Shown here: positions 43,536 to 53,077 of the stretch, in pieces
Layout of the letters: each line of letters begins with the position of its first letter
Numbering within the stretch: the first letter of the stretch is position 1
Assembly (NCBI RefSeq): GCF_947493595.1
Contig: NZ_CANLRL010000010.1
Span: 1-64,000 of the forward strand
Origin: an uncultured Shimia sp.
Lineage (GTDB): Bacteria > Pseudomonadota > Alphaproteobacteria > Rhodobacterales > Rhodobacteraceae
DNA length: 64,000 nt
Direction: 5' to 3'
The notes under the pieces: model-generated
What the model was told of the DNA's origin: nothing
Databases searched by the model: none
Seen by the model: only the letters and a program-made list of their open reading frames with translations
Program-made: the position numbers and the translations under genes

Positions 43536-45005
43536 ATGAATATTGCGACATGGTTGGTGCGCGCGGAGCAGCGCGCGCCGGAGCGGGAGGCGATTTTTGA
43601 CGGGCAGCGCTGTGTAGAGACCTATGGCGGGTTTCTGAGCCGCGCGCTGGGGGTGGTGCAGTGGTTGGATACACAAGGTGTTCAAGCTGGTGATCGGGTT
43701 GGGGTGTTTATGAAAAACGGCCCTGAGTATCTGATTGCGCTATACGGCATTTGGGCCGCCGGGGCGGTGGCGGTGCCGATCAACGCCAAGCTGCACCCCA
43801 AAGAGGCGGCGTGGATTTTGCAGGATGCTGAGGCACGGCTGTGTTTTGTGTCTGCGCGTTTTGAGACGGTGCTCTCCGAGGTCTGCGATGTGGTTTGTGC
43901 CACCGTGCCGGATACTCGCGGTTATGACAGAGAGATTGTGGCTCGGGACCCAGATGATCTTTGTTGGCTGTTTTACACCTCCGGCACCACGGGACGACCC
44001 AAAGGCGTGATGATCACCCATCGCATGATTGTGGCCATGGCGATGAGCTATTTTGCCGATGTGGATCAAGTGACCGCTGAGGATACGGCGCTTTATGCGG
44101 CGCCGATGAGCCATGGAGCCGGGCTTTATAACGTCATGCATGTGCTCAAGGGCGCACGGCATGTGGTGCCGAAGAGTGGTGGTTTTGACGAGGCGGAGAT
44201 TTTTGATCTCGCCGCGCATTTTGGGCGGGTGCATATGTTTGCCGCACCCACAATGGTGAAACGCATGACGCAGGTGGCCAAGGCGATGGGCGCCGATGGG
44301 GCTGGGCTGCGCACCGTCGTATATGGTGGCGGACCGATGTATGTGGAGGACATCCGTGCGGCTGTGGCGCACTTTGGGCCGGTGTTTGCGCAAATTTACG
44401 GACAAGGCGAATGCCCGATGTGCATCACAGCGCTGACCAAAGATGAGGTGGCGAAAGGCGACGAGGCTGTGTTGCCCTCGGTTGGTCGGGCGCAATCGGT
44501 GGTGGAACTGGCGATTGGCGGACCTGAGGGGCTATTGCCTGCAGGCGAGGTTGGAGAAATCCTAGCGCGTGGGGATGCGGTGATGCCGGGGTATTGGCGC
44601 AACGCGGCGGCCTCTGCGGCGGCGTTGAAAGACCGGTGGCTGCACACCGGCGACATGGGCGTGTTGGATGCGGCGGGGTACCTAACGCTGAAGGATCGCA
44701 GCAAAGACCTGATCATTTCCGGGGGGACCAATATTTATCCGCGTGAGGTGGAAGAGGTGCTGTTGACGCACCCGTCAGTGGTGGAAGTGTCTGTGGTGGG
44801 CAGGCCGCACCCGGAGTGGGGCGAGGATGTGGTGGCCTTTGTGGTCTGTGACGGTCCGCTGGATGTGGCGGCGTTGGAGGCGCATTGTTTGGCGGAGATG
44901 GCGCGGTTCAAGCGGCCAAAGGACTATGTGCAGGTGGAGCGCCTGCCGAAGAACAACTATGGGAAGGTGTTGAAGACAGAATTGCGCGGGATGTTGGGGG
45001 AGTAA
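43536..45005 (+). CDS. Class I adenylate-forming enzyme (acyl-CoA synthetase-like)
   Basis: This 489-residue ANL-superfamily protein has the ATP-binding loop YTSGTTGRPKG, the aromatic/substrate region MSHGAGLYNVMHVL, the LHTGDMG and GGTNIYPREVEEVL motifs, and the catalytic lysine in KNNYGKVLK. It should activate a carboxylic acid with ATP and join it to CoA. The substrate cannot be read; relatives include benzoate, 4-coumarate and long-chain acyl ligases. GGAGGA lies just before the ATG at 43536. Confidence 0.85.
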   Translation: MNIATWLVRAEQRAPEREAIFDGQRCVETYGGFLSRALGVVQWLDTQGVQAGDRVGVFMKNGPEYLIALYGIWAAGAVAVPINAKLHPKEAAWILQDAEARLCFVSARFETVLSEVCDVVCATVPDTRGYDREIVARDPDDLCWLFYTSGTTGRPKGVMITHRMIVAMAMSYFADVDQVTAEDTALYAAPMSHGAGLYNVMHVLKGARHVVPKSGGFDEAEIFDLAAHFGRVHMFAAPTMVKRMTQVAKAMGADGAGLRTVVYGGGPMYVEDIRAAVAHFGPVFAQIYGQGECPMCITALTKDEVAKGDEAVLPSVGRAQSVVELAIGGPEGLLPAGEVGEILARGDAVMPGYWRNAAASAAALKDRWLHTGDMGVLDAAGYLTLKDRSKDLIISGGTNIYPREVEEVLLTHPSVVEVSVVGRPHPEWGEDVVAFVVCDGPLDVAALEAHCLAEMARFKRPKDYVQVERLPKNNYGKVLKTELRGMLGE

Positions 45006-45033
45006 GCTGGGCGCCTTGCAGCAGGCAAAAAAA

Positions 45034-45052
45034 GAGGCCGATCAATCGCCTC
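45034..45052 (-). terminator. Terminator overlapping the stop codon of the next gene
   Basis: On the minus strand GAGGCGAT and ATCGGCCTC pair with one bulged base and run into TTTTTTT. The stem contains the stop codon (45042-45044) of the small minus-strand gene, which supports that gene being real and compactly organised. Confidence 0.7.
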
Positions 45053-45287
45053 CGTCGCCGTCTCCATCTGCCTCGCTGTCCCATAACCCGCCAGGCTCGG
45101 ATGGGTCCGTGTCAGAACTGCGTTCGCCCCCGTGCCATTCCACCCAGACGTAGAGACCGTCTTCTCGTTGGCGCAAGGATTTTCGGCGAACGCGGTTGCG
45201 ATACACCGAAAAGGCGATGAAGGCGACAATCAAGGCGCATTGAAAAGGTTCGAATACCCAACCGGTATCCGCGCTGTAGCTCAGCAT
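45042..45287 (-). CDS. Small membrane-anchored acidic protein
   Basis: No family is recognised. This 81-residue product has one hydrophobic segment (FQCALIVAFIAFSVY, residues 15-29), then a basic stop-transfer stretch (RNRVRRKSLRQR), and an acidic, glycine-rich C-terminus (SEADGDGDGGD). It probably sits in the inner membrane with the tail in the cytoplasm. It is convergent with the acyl-CoA synthetase-like gene. A terminator built over its stop codon supports the call. Confidence 0.6.
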   Translation of the reverse strand: MLSYSADTGWVFEPFQCALIVAFIAFSVYRNRVRRKSLRQREDGLYVWVEWHGGERSSDTDPSEPGGLWDSEADGDGDGGD

Positions 45288-45547
45288 AAATTGTATCCGT
45301 GTGTTGGGGAAAAACAGACAGGAGACGTGTCGGTTGCCGATGCAGGGTCAGAGCTGTCCAACCCCTCTGCATCACATCAACCTGTTTATTCGTATCTGTC
45401 TCATGTCTGACTTCTGGATAGCACGGCGCTTGTAACAGTTTTGCGACAAGCGGGGGTGAGGTTGCGGAGAAGCGCGGGCGAACCTCGGGTTGACCGGACG
45501 GGGTTGCTTACCGCTACTATGGGGCTTCATTTTTTAGGAGCTTAGGC

Positions 45548-46987
45548 ATGAAGACATTTTCCTCTTTGCTGGGCGCGGCCTTTCTCTCTCTTGCGAGCAC
45601 CACAACCGGACATGCACAAGAACAACCCAATATCGTGTTCATTTTCCTCGACAATTTTGGCTGGGGCGAGCCGGGTTTTAATGGCGGTGGCGTCATTCGC
45701 GGCACACCAACGCCGGAGATGGACGCTTTGGCGGCGGAAGGGTTGCGGCTGACCAATTTTAATGTGGAAGCACAATGTACCCCCTCGCGCGCGGCGACCA
45801 TGACGGGGCGCTATGGTATCCGCAGTGGCAATCACACTGTTCCGCTTGGCGGCGGAGTCTATGGGCTGACCCAATGGGAAGTGACCATGGCGGAGATGCT
45901 GAAGGACGTGGGTTACGACACGGCGATGTATGGCAAATGGCATCTTGGCTGGTCCGAAGGGCGCTATCCGTCAAGTCAGGGTTTTGATGAGTTTTATGCC
46001 GTTGAAACCACCGATGTGACGGTTTGGCCGACGCTCACGGGGTATGCCGAAGCCGATATGGAAGACAATGTGGTGATGCAGGGGGTAACGGGAGAAGCTG
46101 CCACCGTTGCGCGGCCTTATGACCTTGAATACCGCGGGCTGATTGACGGCGACCTGACCGAGAAGGCGATCGATTTCATCAACCGTAAATCGGGGGAGGA
46201 AAACCCGTTTTTCATCTACCTTGCCTATACGCAGACGCATTACCCCAACATCGCGCATCCGGAGTTCACAGGCGCGACTGGCAACGGTGTCTGGGCGGAT
46301 ATTCTGTTGCAGGTAGACACTTATTTGGGGCGCGTGACGCAGGCGCTGGAAGAAGCTGGCGTGGCCGACAACACGATTGTGATCTTCACGGCGGATAACG
46401 GCCCGGAGGCATTGCAGGTCGGGAGTTCAAACGTCTCGCCGACGCCAGCGGTTCAAGGCAGCGCCGGTCCTTGGCGCGGGACGTTGTTTACCAGCCTAGA
46501 GGGCAGTTTGCGGGTTCCGTTTGCGGTGCGCTGGCCGGATCGTATTCCGGCAGGCTCGGTCAACAATGGTGTGGTGCATTCAATGGACCTGTTTCCGACG
46601 TTAGCGACGTTTGCTGGGGGCAAGGTACCGACTGATCGCGCCTTTGATGGCATTGATCAGTCTCAGTTGTTTCTTGGTGAGCAGGAGAACTCCAACCGCG
46701 AAGGGGTGATTGTCTACATGGGCGAGCAGGTGTTCGGCGTGAAGTGGAACGACTGGAAGGTGATGTTCAAGGAGAATTCCGGCGTGTTTGGACCGACAGA
46801 GACCTATGACACGCCGCGGGTCTATAACCTGCTGAATGATCCGCATGAGCGGGAGAACGTGCTGTTCCCCTATACTTGGGTGGCCGAGAAGGCGATCCCG
46901 CAGCTGTATGAACATGCGGCGTCGTTCCAGACGTATCCGCCGATCCCGCCGGGGACGCCTGATCCTTATGTGCCGCCGGTGGAGTGA
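45548..46987 (+). CDS. Exported arylsulfatase-family protein
   Basis: This 479-residue type I sulfatase has a signal peptide (MKTFSSLLGAAFLSLASTTTGHA). The formylglycine motif CTPSRAATMTGRYGI (about residue 78) gives the cysteine that must be oxidised by a formylglycine-generating enzyme for activity. GKWHLG and FTADNGPE are family metal/substrate residues. The first metal-binding pair is Asp-Asn (LDNFG) instead of the usual Asp-Asp. It would hydrolyse a sulfate ester in the periplasm. No carbohydrate genes adjoin it. A perfect terminator follows. Confidence 0.85.
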   Translation: MKTFSSLLGAAFLSLASTTTGHAQEQPNIVFIFLDNFGWGEPGFNGGGVIRGTPTPEMDALAAEGLRLTNFNVEAQCTPSRAATMTGRYGIRSGNHTVPLGGGVYGLTQWEVTMAEMLKDVGYDTAMYGKWHLGWSEGRYPSSQGFDEFYAVETTDVTVWPTLTGYAEADMEDNVVMQGVTGEAATVARPYDLEYRGLIDGDLTEKAIDFINRKSGEENPFFIYLAYTQTHYPNIAHPEFTGATGNGVWADILLQVDTYLGRVTQALEEAGVADNTIVIFTADNGPEALQVGSSNVSPTPAVQGSAGPWRGTLFTSLEGSLRVPFAVRWPDRIPAGSVNNGVVHSMDLFPTLATFAGGKVPTDRAFDGIDQSQLFLGEQENSNREGVIVYMGEQVFGVKWNDWKVMFKENSGVFGPTETYDTPRVYNLLNDPHERENVLFPYTWVAEKAIPQLYEHAASFQTYPPIPPGTPDPYVPPVE

Positions 46988-47007
46988 GGTTTTAGTCTAA
47001 GAATGAA

Positions 47008-47035
47008 AAAGCCCCGTCAAATTTGACGGGGCTTT
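47008..47035. terminator. Bidirectional terminator between sulfatase and scoB
   Basis: AAAGCCCCGTCAA (47008-47020) and TTGACGGGGCTTT (47023-47035) form a perfect stem with A/T runs on both sides, between convergent genes. It can serve both. Confidence 0.85.
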
Positions 47036-47058
47036 CCAATATCGCGTTTACTTCGCGC

Positions 47059-47688
47059 TTAGGTGACGATGGTCGCCTCGGTTGCGGCGCGCAGTTCGTC
47101 CTCGCTCACGCCGTCGGCACATTCCACGATTCGCAAGCCGCCCTCGACCACGTCCAGCACACCCAGATTGGTGATGATGCGGTCAACCACACCTTTGCCG
47201 GTCAGGGGCAGGGTGCATTCTTTCAGCACTTTGGAGACGCCGTGTTTGTTGGCGTGATCCATCACAACCACCACGCGGCCGACACCGGCCACTAGATCCA
47301 TCGCGCCGCCCATACCTTTGACAAGCTTGCCGGGGATCATCCAGTTGGCCAGATCACCGTTCTCAGCCACTTCCATGGCGCCCAAGATGGCCATGGCGAT
47401 TTTGCCGCCGCGGATCATCGCGAAAGACTGTGCAGAGTCAAAATACGCGGTCTGTGGCAGCTCGGTGATGGTCTGCTTGCCAGCGTTGATCAGGTCGGCG
47501 TCTTCTTCACCCTCGATCGGGAACGGGCCCATGCCGAGCATGCCGTTTTCCGATTGCAGCGTGACTTCGACGCCTTCGGGGATGTGGTTGGAGACCAGCG
47601 TCGGGATGCCGATGCCGAGGTTCACATACCAGCCGTCTTGCAGTTCCTGTGCGGCGCGTGCCGCCATTTGATTGCGATCCCAAGCCAT
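47059..47688 (-). CDS. scoB: 3-oxoacid CoA-transferase subunit B
   Basis: This 209-residue beta subunit of a succinyl-CoA:3-oxoacid CoA-transferase has [11 protein letters not shown] and the catalytic glutamate in [10 protein letters not shown]. It transfers CoA from succinyl-CoA to acetoacetate, feeding ketone-body or PHB breakdown. It is separated by two bases from scoA. Confidence 0.93.
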   Translation of the reverse strand: MAWDRNQMAARAAQELQDGWYVNLGIGIPTLVSNHIPEGVEVTLQSENGMLGMGPFPIEGEEDADLINAGKQTITELPQTAYFDSAQSFAMIRGGKIAMAILGAMEVAENGDLANWMIPGKLVKGMGGAMDLVAGVGRVVVVMDHANKHGVSKVLKECTLPLTGKGVVDRIITNLGVLDVVEGGLRIVECADGVSEDELRAATEATIVT

Positions 47689-47690
47689 GA

Positions 47691-48413
47691 TTATGCCTCC
47701 TCACGCGGGCGCACGGTGCGCTGTTCGATACGTTTTTCGTGATCACCCTGAATGATGCGGTGCACGTAGATGCCGGGCAGGTGGATGCTGTCGGGATCAA
47801 GCGAGCCGGTGGGCACGATCTCTTCAACTTCCACAATGCAGATCTTGCCGCAGGTGGCCGCAGGAGCGTTGAAGTTGCGGGCGGTTTTGCGGAACACGAG
47901 GTTGCCGGTTTCATCCGCTTTCCAGGCTTTCACAATGGCAAGATCGGCAAACATGCCCTCTTCCATGATGTAGTCTTCCATGGCGCCATCCGGGCCGGTG
48001 GGGAACTGCTTTTCCAGCTTGCCTTCGGCAATCACGGTGCCCACGCCGGTTTTGGTGAAGAAGCCCGGGATGCCCGCGCCACCTGCGCGCATGCGCTCCG
48101 CCAGAGTGCCCTGTGGGTTGAATTCCAGCTCCAGCTCCCCGGAGAGGTACTGGCGCATGAATTCTGCGTTTTCACCCACGTAGGAGCTGATCATTTTTTT
48201 GACCTGTTTGGTCTGCAACAGGATGCCGATGCCGAAGTCATCGACGCCCGCGTTGTTGGAGGCAAACGTCAGATCTTTGACCCCGCTGTCTTTGATTGCG
48301 TCGAGCAGAAGCTCGGGAATGCCGCAGAGGCCAAAGCCGCCTGAGGCAATGAACATGCCGTCGCGCAAAACGCCGTCCAGCGCCTCAGCGGCATTTGCAT
48401 ATACCTTTTTCAT
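47691..48413 (-). CDS. scoA: 3-oxoacid CoA-transferase subunit A
   Basis: This 240-residue alpha subunit has the CoA-transferase family 1 motif [15 protein letters not shown] near residue 25, [13 protein letters not shown] and [11 protein letters not shown]. It forms the enzyme with ScoB encoded directly downstream. There are about 200 gene-free bases before topA's end, holding a repeat element and a terminator. Confidence 0.93.
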   Translation of the reverse strand: MKKVYANAAEALDGVLRDGMFIASGGFGLCGIPELLLDAIKDSGVKDLTFASNNAGVDDFGIGILLQTKQVKKMISSYVGENAEFMRQYLSGELELEFNPQGTLAERMRAGGAGIPGFFTKTGVGTVIAEGKLEKQFPTGPDGAMEDYIMEEGMFADLAIVKAWKADETGNLVFRKTARNFNAPAATCGKICIVEVEEIVPTGSLDPDSIHLPGIYVHRIIQGDHEKRIEQRTVRPREEA

Positions 48414-48530
48414 GGATGTCTCCCCTTATCCGGAAATTGAGGAGAGTAGTGACGGCGGGGCCGGGATGAGTCAACGCCAGCTGGGGGTGCCCGGTATTAC
48501 TACGGTTGTTTGTGGGTAGTGGTGGGGGAA

Positions 48531-48580
48531 GGATTGGGGGCCAGCCCCCAAACCCCCGGGATATTTGAGGGCAAATGAAG
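48531..48580 (+). repeat. Rhodobacterales-type intergenic repeat, copy 1
   Basis: TTGGGGGC (48534-48541) pairs with GCCCCCAA (48544-48551), followed by ACCCCCGGGATATTTGAGG and GCAAATGAAG. The same architecture, a G/C hairpin then CCCC-x-GGATATTT-x-x-GGCAA-x-x-GAAG, recurs at 62161-62223. From memory this is a very common intergenic element in Rhodobacterales. Here it lies in inverse orientation to topA. Confidence 0.7.
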
Positions 48581-48594
48581 CCAGGGCAAAGAAA

Positions 48595-48613
48595 AGGCCC
48601 CGCTGAGGGGCCT
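48595..48613 (-). terminator. Intrinsic terminator after topA
   Basis: AGGCCCC (48595-48601) pairs with GGGGCCT (48607-48613). On the minus strand the stem runs into TTTTCTTT, a few bases after the topA stop codon. Confidence 0.85.
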
Positions 48614-48618
48614 GATCG

Positions 48619-51225
48619 TTAGTCTTCTTTGGGTTTCTTGGCAGCGGCCTTTTTGGCGGGGGCCTTCTTTTTGGCGGCCGGTTTTTTCTTGGCGGCGGCT
48701 TTCTTCTTGGCCGGTTTCTTACCAGCTTTTTCGGTGATCCACTCCATGGCTTGCTCCATGGTCACGTCTTTCACATCGACCTCTTTCGGGATCGTGGCGT
48801 TGACTTTTTCCCATTTCACATAAGGCCCATAGCGGCCGTCCATGATGTTGACCGGGCCGCCGGCGTCGGGGTGTTCACCCAGCTCTCGCAGCGCTTTGGC
48901 AGCGGCGCGGCGACCACGGCCCGGGTTATTGCGCTTCTCGGTGATCATCTCCATCGCGCGGTTCATGCCGATTTCGAAGACATCCAAGGTCTCTTTGAGA
49001 TTGGCGTAGACCGGTTTTTCCTCATCCGGCAGCTGGTGCATGATGTAGGGGCCAAACCGTCCCAGGTTGGAGGCAATCGCGCCGCCTTCGGGGTGTATGC
49101 CAATTTCGCGCGGCAGGGTCAGCAGGGTCACAGCCTGCTCCAAAGTCACTTCTTCAGGGCCCCAGCCCGGCAGGAACTCTTTGCCCTGTTTGGGCAGGGA
49201 GGAGCGAGGCGGTTTTTTGTTCTCTGGTGTGGCTTCGCCGCGCTGGACGTATGGGCCAAAGCGGCCGGATTTCAGGTGAATTTCGTCGCCATCGTCCTCG
49301 CCCAGGACCTTCTCGTAGCCTTCTGCGCCCTCGCCGGAGATCGGGCGGGTGTAATTGCATTCCGGATAGTTGCCGCAGCCAACAAAGCCGCCGGTGCGGG
49401 AGGTTTTGAGGTGCAGCTGGCCTGCGCCGCATTTGGGGCAGACGCGCGGATCTGTGCCGTCTTCACGGGCTGGATAAAGCTGCGGTGCCAGCGCGTCATC
49501 AAGGATGTCGAGCACTTCGGAAATGCGCAGGTCGCTGGTTTCGGCAATTGCGGCGTGGAAGTCTTTCCAGAAGCGCGACAGCACGTTTTTATAGTTGCGG
49601 TCGCCTGCGGAGACGTCATCGAGTTCTTCTTCGAGGTTGGCGGTGAACTCATAGCCGACATATTTGCGGAAGAAGTTCACCAGGAAGATTGTCACGATCC
49701 GGCCTTTGTCCTCTGGGAACAGGCGGTTTTTCTCTTTGCGGACGTAGTCGCGGTCTTGGATAGTTGTGATCACCGACGCGTAGGTGGAGGGGCGACCGAT
49801 GCCAAGCTCTTCCATACGTTTCACCAAGGTGGCCTCGGTGTAGCGGGGCGGCGGCTGGGTGAAGTGTTGTTCCGGCGAGACGGCGTTTTTGGCCATGGCC
49901 TCACCCTGCATGATTTGTGGCAGGCGCTTGCCGTCCTCATCATCCACAACCTGATCGTCGCGACCCTCTTCGTAGACGCGCATAAAGCCGTCAAACATCA
50001 CCACCTGACCGGTGGCGCGCAGCTCGATTTGCTGGTCGCTGGAGGCGATGTCTACGGTGGTGCGCTCCATGCGGGCGCCTTCCATTTGACAGGCCAGGGT
50101 GCGTTTCCAGATCAGATCATAAAGCTTGCGTTGATCGTCCTCAGACACCTTCAGGTCGGCCGGTTTGCGCATCATATCCGTCGGGCGGATACATTCGTGC
50201 GCTTCCTGCGCGTTCTTGGCTTTATTCTTATATATCCGCGGTTTGGTCGGTACGTAGTCCTTGCCGTAAAGCGCCTCGATGGCGTCGCGCGCACTGTCTA
50301 CGGCTTCCGGCGCCATGTCGATGCCATCGGTTCGCATATAGGTGATGTAACCCGCCTCATAGAGACGCTGCGCAGTGCTCATGCAGTGTTTCGCGCCCAT
50401 GCCAAACTTGCGGCTGGCTTCTTGCTGCAGGGTTGAGGTCATGAACGGCGCGGACGGGTTGCGCGACGCGGGTTTGGCCTCGACGCGGGCGACCGACAAA
50501 TCGCGGCTTTGGATGGCTTGGACGGCCAGTTCTGCAGCAGTGGAGTTCTCCAGTGAAAACTTGTCGAGCTTTTCGCCGCCCAGCACAGTGAGGCGGGCCT
50601 CAAACTGTTGGTTGCGCGGGGTGGAGAGCTGGGCTTTCACGGACCAGTATTCGCGGGCGTTAAACGCCTCGATCTCGGTTTCGCGTTCCACGATCAGGCG
50701 CAGGCATACAGATTGCACACGTCCTGCAGAGCGCGCGCCGGGCAGTTTGCGCCACAGCACGGGAGACAGGTTGAAGCCAACGAGGTAGTCGAGCGCACGG
50801 CGGGCCAAATAGGCGTCGACCAAAGGTTGGTCTACCTGGCGTGGGTTCTGCATTGCCTCGGTGATTGCGGCTTTGGTGATGGCGTTGAACACCACACGCG
50901 ACACATTGGTGTCTTTCTTGATGGCGCGGCGTTTGCGCAGGGCTTCTTCGAGGTGCCAGCTGATCGCTTCGCCTTCACGATCGGGGTCGGTCGCGAGGAT
51001 CAGTTCGTTGTCGGTTTTGAGTGCATCCGCAATGGCTTTGACGTGGGGGCGAGAGGAATTGCCGATCTCCCAGGTCATCGCAAAATCTTCGTCCGGATCC
51101 ACCGAGCCATTTTTGGCGGGCAGGTCCCGGATGTGGCCATAAGAGGCCAATACCGTGTAGTCCGAGCCAAGGTATTTATTAATTGTTTTGGCTTTGGCTG
51201 GGGATTCTACGACAACTACTGGCAT
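48619..51225 (-). CDS. topA: DNA topoisomerase I
   Basis: This 868-residue type IA topoisomerase relaxes negative supercoils. The N-terminal Toprim domain has VVVESPAKAKTI and ATDPDREGEAISWHL. The catalytic tyrosine is in YITYMRTDG. Zinc-binding repeats of the CPKCGAGQLHLK type come late in the protein. The C-terminus is a long lysine/alanine tail (KKPAKKKAAAKKKPAAKKK...), as in other alphaproteobacterial TopA. Confidence 0.97.
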   Translation of the reverse strand: MPVVVVESPAKAKTINKYLGSDYTVLASYGHIRDLPAKNGSVDPDEDFAMTWEIGNSSRPHVKAIADALKTDNELILATDPDREGEAISWHLEEALRKRRAIKKDTNVSRVVFNAITKAAITEAMQNPRQVDQPLVDAYLARRALDYLVGFNLSPVLWRKLPGARSAGRVQSVCLRLIVERETEIEAFNAREYWSVKAQLSTPRNQQFEARLTVLGGEKLDKFSLENSTAAELAVQAIQSRDLSVARVEAKPASRNPSAPFMTSTLQQEASRKFGMGAKHCMSTAQRLYEAGYITYMRTDGIDMAPEAVDSARDAIEALYGKDYVPTKPRIYKNKAKNAQEAHECIRPTDMMRKPADLKVSEDDQRKLYDLIWKRTLACQMEGARMERTTVDIASSDQQIELRATGQVVMFDGFMRVYEEGRDDQVVDDEDGKRLPQIMQGEAMAKNAVSPEQHFTQPPPRYTEATLVKRMEELGIGRPSTYASVITTIQDRDYVRKEKNRLFPEDKGRIVTIFLVNFFRKYVGYEFTANLEEELDDVSAGDRNYKNVLSRFWKDFHAAIAETSDLRISEVLDILDDALAPQLYPAREDGTDPRVCPKCGAGQLHLKTSRTGGFVGCGNYPECNYTRPISGEGAEGYEKVLGEDDGDEIHLKSGRFGPYVQRGEATPENKKPPRSSLPKQGKEFLPGWGPEEVTLEQAVTLLTLPREIGIHPEGGAIASNLGRFGPYIMHQLPDEEKPVYANLKETLDVFEIGMNRAMEMITEKRNNPGRGRRAAAKALRELGEHPDAGGPVNIMDGRYGPYVKWEKVNATIPKEVDVKDVTMEQAMEWITEKAGKKPAKKKAAAKKKPAAKKKAPAKKAAAKKPKED

Positions 51226-51350
51226 TCATTTTCCTCTCGACTCGGCGCGAGCCTTATGGCGGCGAAAAATGTGGGGCGAAAGGGGGGATTGTCAATGCAT
51301 AGCGGAATTTCACGTGTCAGAGTGCGCGACACAGAGGGAGTATTTAACGA

Positions 51351-51794
51351 ATGAAGCATTTAATTTTGGCCGGGGTTTTGATGGTGACAGCGGCAAGTGG
51401 CGCGATTGCGCAAAGCTGGAAAGAGCCGGCGCGGGGCACGCAGGTGCGTAAAGATATGATGAGTGCGATCCGCCCAATTGTGGAATGGCGGCTGGGCGCG
51501 CCGGTGCAATTTGTGGTCAAAGACCTGCGGGTTGCGGGGGACGTAGGCTATGGTCGGCTTTATGCGCAACGCCCAGGCGGCGCAAAGATTGAGCTGAACG
51601 CGACGCCGATTTCGATGCGCATGGGCGGCGACTACTTTGAAGAATGGGAAGAACCTTACATTGATGTGATGTATCAGAAGTCCGGCAACGTCTGGGTGGC
51701 GGTGGAGTATACTCTGTCGTCCAGCGAGGCCTGGTGGGCCGCGCCGGAGTATTGTGCCGCGTATGGGCCTGTTCTGACGGAGTGGTGCCACTAA
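51351..51794 (+). CDS. Exported protein of unknown function
   Basis: This 147-residue protein has a signal peptide (MKHLILAGVLMVTAASGAIA) and a mature domain rich in aromatic residues (VKDLRVAGDVGYGRLYAQRPGG, DVMYQKSGNVWVAVEYTL). Two cysteines near the C-terminus (PEYCAAYGP and EWCH) may form a disulfide. It resembles small periplasmic beta-rich proteins but I cannot name a family. It is divergent from topA and convergent with dprA. Confidence 0.7.
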   Translation: MKHLILAGVLMVTAASGAIAQSWKEPARGTQVRKDMMSAIRPIVEWRLGAPVQFVVKDLRVAGDVGYGRLYAQRPGGAKIELNATPISMRMGGDYFEEWEEPYIDVMYQKSGNVWVAVEYTLSSSEAWWAAPEYCAAYGPVLTEWCH

Positions 51795-51806
51795 ATTTCC
51801 TGCATT

Positions 51807-52949
51807 TTAGGTTTTTGAGAGCAGCCCGCCCGCCAGGCGGGTGATCTTGCCGTCCATTTCGAGGTCCAGAAGCACTGGAGTGACCTCAGATGAGGACATC
51901 ACCATGTCGCGCACAAGCTGGTCTTCGCTGACGGGGGAGGGGCCGAGGCGCTGCAGGATCTCGCTGTGTAAGGCAGCGGTGTCGCGCAGGCTGCGCTTGG
52001 GGCGGCGTGGTAAAGGCTCTTCCGGAGGCTCATCTGTGCGCAGCGTGCGCAAGGGGAGTGTGTTGAGCACTTCCAGCACATCTTCGGCGCCGCGCACAAG
52101 GCTTGCCCCATCACGGATCAGGATGTTGGCGCCAGCGGCACGGGCGTCAAACGGGTGGCCGGGCACCGCCAGCACGTCGCGGCCCTGATCCAACGCAATG
52201 CGCGCGGTGAGCAGGCTGCCGGACTTGGAAGCGGCTTCGACCACCACCACAGCGCGCACAAGGCCGGAGATAATCCGATTGCGGGCCGGGAAGTGGCGGG
52301 CGCGGGGTTCCATATTGGGGCGTTGCTCAGACAGGCAGAGGCCTTGGGCGGCGATCTGCTCTGCCAGACCGATGTTTTGGGAGGGGTAGGGGCGGGCAAG
52401 ACCTCCGGCGTAGACAGCAATGGTGCCGGTGTCCAACGAGGTCTCATGGGCGGTGGCGTCGATACCACGGGCGAGGCCAGAGACCACGGTGAGCCCCGCG
52501 TCGCCAAGATCGGATGCCAGGCGTTTGGCCATGCGCATACCCAAAGAGGAGGCATTGCGGGCGCCGATTAAGGCAACTGTTGGTGTGTTGAAGAGATCGG
52601 TGTTTCCAAGGCACCACAGCATGGGCGGTGCGTCGGGAATTTCTTTGAGAAGCGCCGGATAGTCCGCGTCTTCAAAGAAAAGAGGCCGTGCTCCAAGAGC
52701 ACGGCCGTCATTCAGTTCGCGTTTTGCGTCGTCGATTGATGTTGGGGTGTACCGGGGCACGCCAGCAGTTCTTGCTATCTCGGGCAGGGCGTTTAGGGCC
52801 GCCTCCGCCGATCCATGCTCCCGCATCAATTTATGATATGTTGTTGGCCCGACACGTCGGGATCGCAAGAGGCGAAGCCGCGTCAATCGCGCTTCCTCCG
52901 TGGTGGGTGGGATTTGGGGGTGAGTGGAAGAAATTCGATCTTCGGTCAT
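51807..52949 (-). CDS. dprA: DNA-processing protein DprA
   Basis: This 380-residue Rossmann-type protein loads RecA onto incoming single-stranded DNA during transformation. Family marks are NTPTVALIGARNASSLGM, VVSGLARGIDATAH, RNRIISGLVRAVVVVEA and a C-terminal winged-helix region (EDQLVRDMVMSSSEVTPVLLDLEM) common in DprA. The start at 52949 is preferred over a longer frame. Confidence 0.93.
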   Translation of the reverse strand: MTEDRISSTHPQIPPTTEEARLTRLRLLRSRRVGPTTYHKLMREHGSAEAALNALPEIARTAGVPRYTPTSIDDAKRELNDGRALGARPLFFEDADYPALLKEIPDAPPMLWCLGNTDLFNTPTVALIGARNASSLGMRMAKRLASDLGDAGLTVVSGLARGIDATAHETSLDTGTIAVYAGGLARPYPSQNIGLAEQIAAQGLCLSEQRPNMEPRARHFPARNRIISGLVRAVVVVEAASKSGSLLTARIALDQGRDVLAVPGHPFDARAAGANILIRDGASLVRGAEDVLEVLNTLPLRTLRTDEPPEEPLPRRPKRSLRDTAALHSEILQRLGPSPVSEDQLVRDMVMSSSEVTPVLLDLEMDGKITRLAGGLLSKT

Positions 52950-53077
52950 CCGCAACTCCGCCTGCTTGCAAGACAAGTATTAATCTTTCAGTGGTTAACA
53001 GCACGTAAACCAAACAGGAAAAAATTGAGAATTGACCAAATAAAACGAATTCCCCTCACATTTTAGGTAGCTTTGCC

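Noticed and set aside
48751-50436. A long plus-strand open frame antisense to topA.
   Set aside because: topA is certain on the other strand; the frame has no family resemblance and no ribosome binding site.
52978-53010. TTAA...TTAAC pair near the dprA start as a CtrA site.
   Set aside because: The half-sites are 11 bases apart, not 7.
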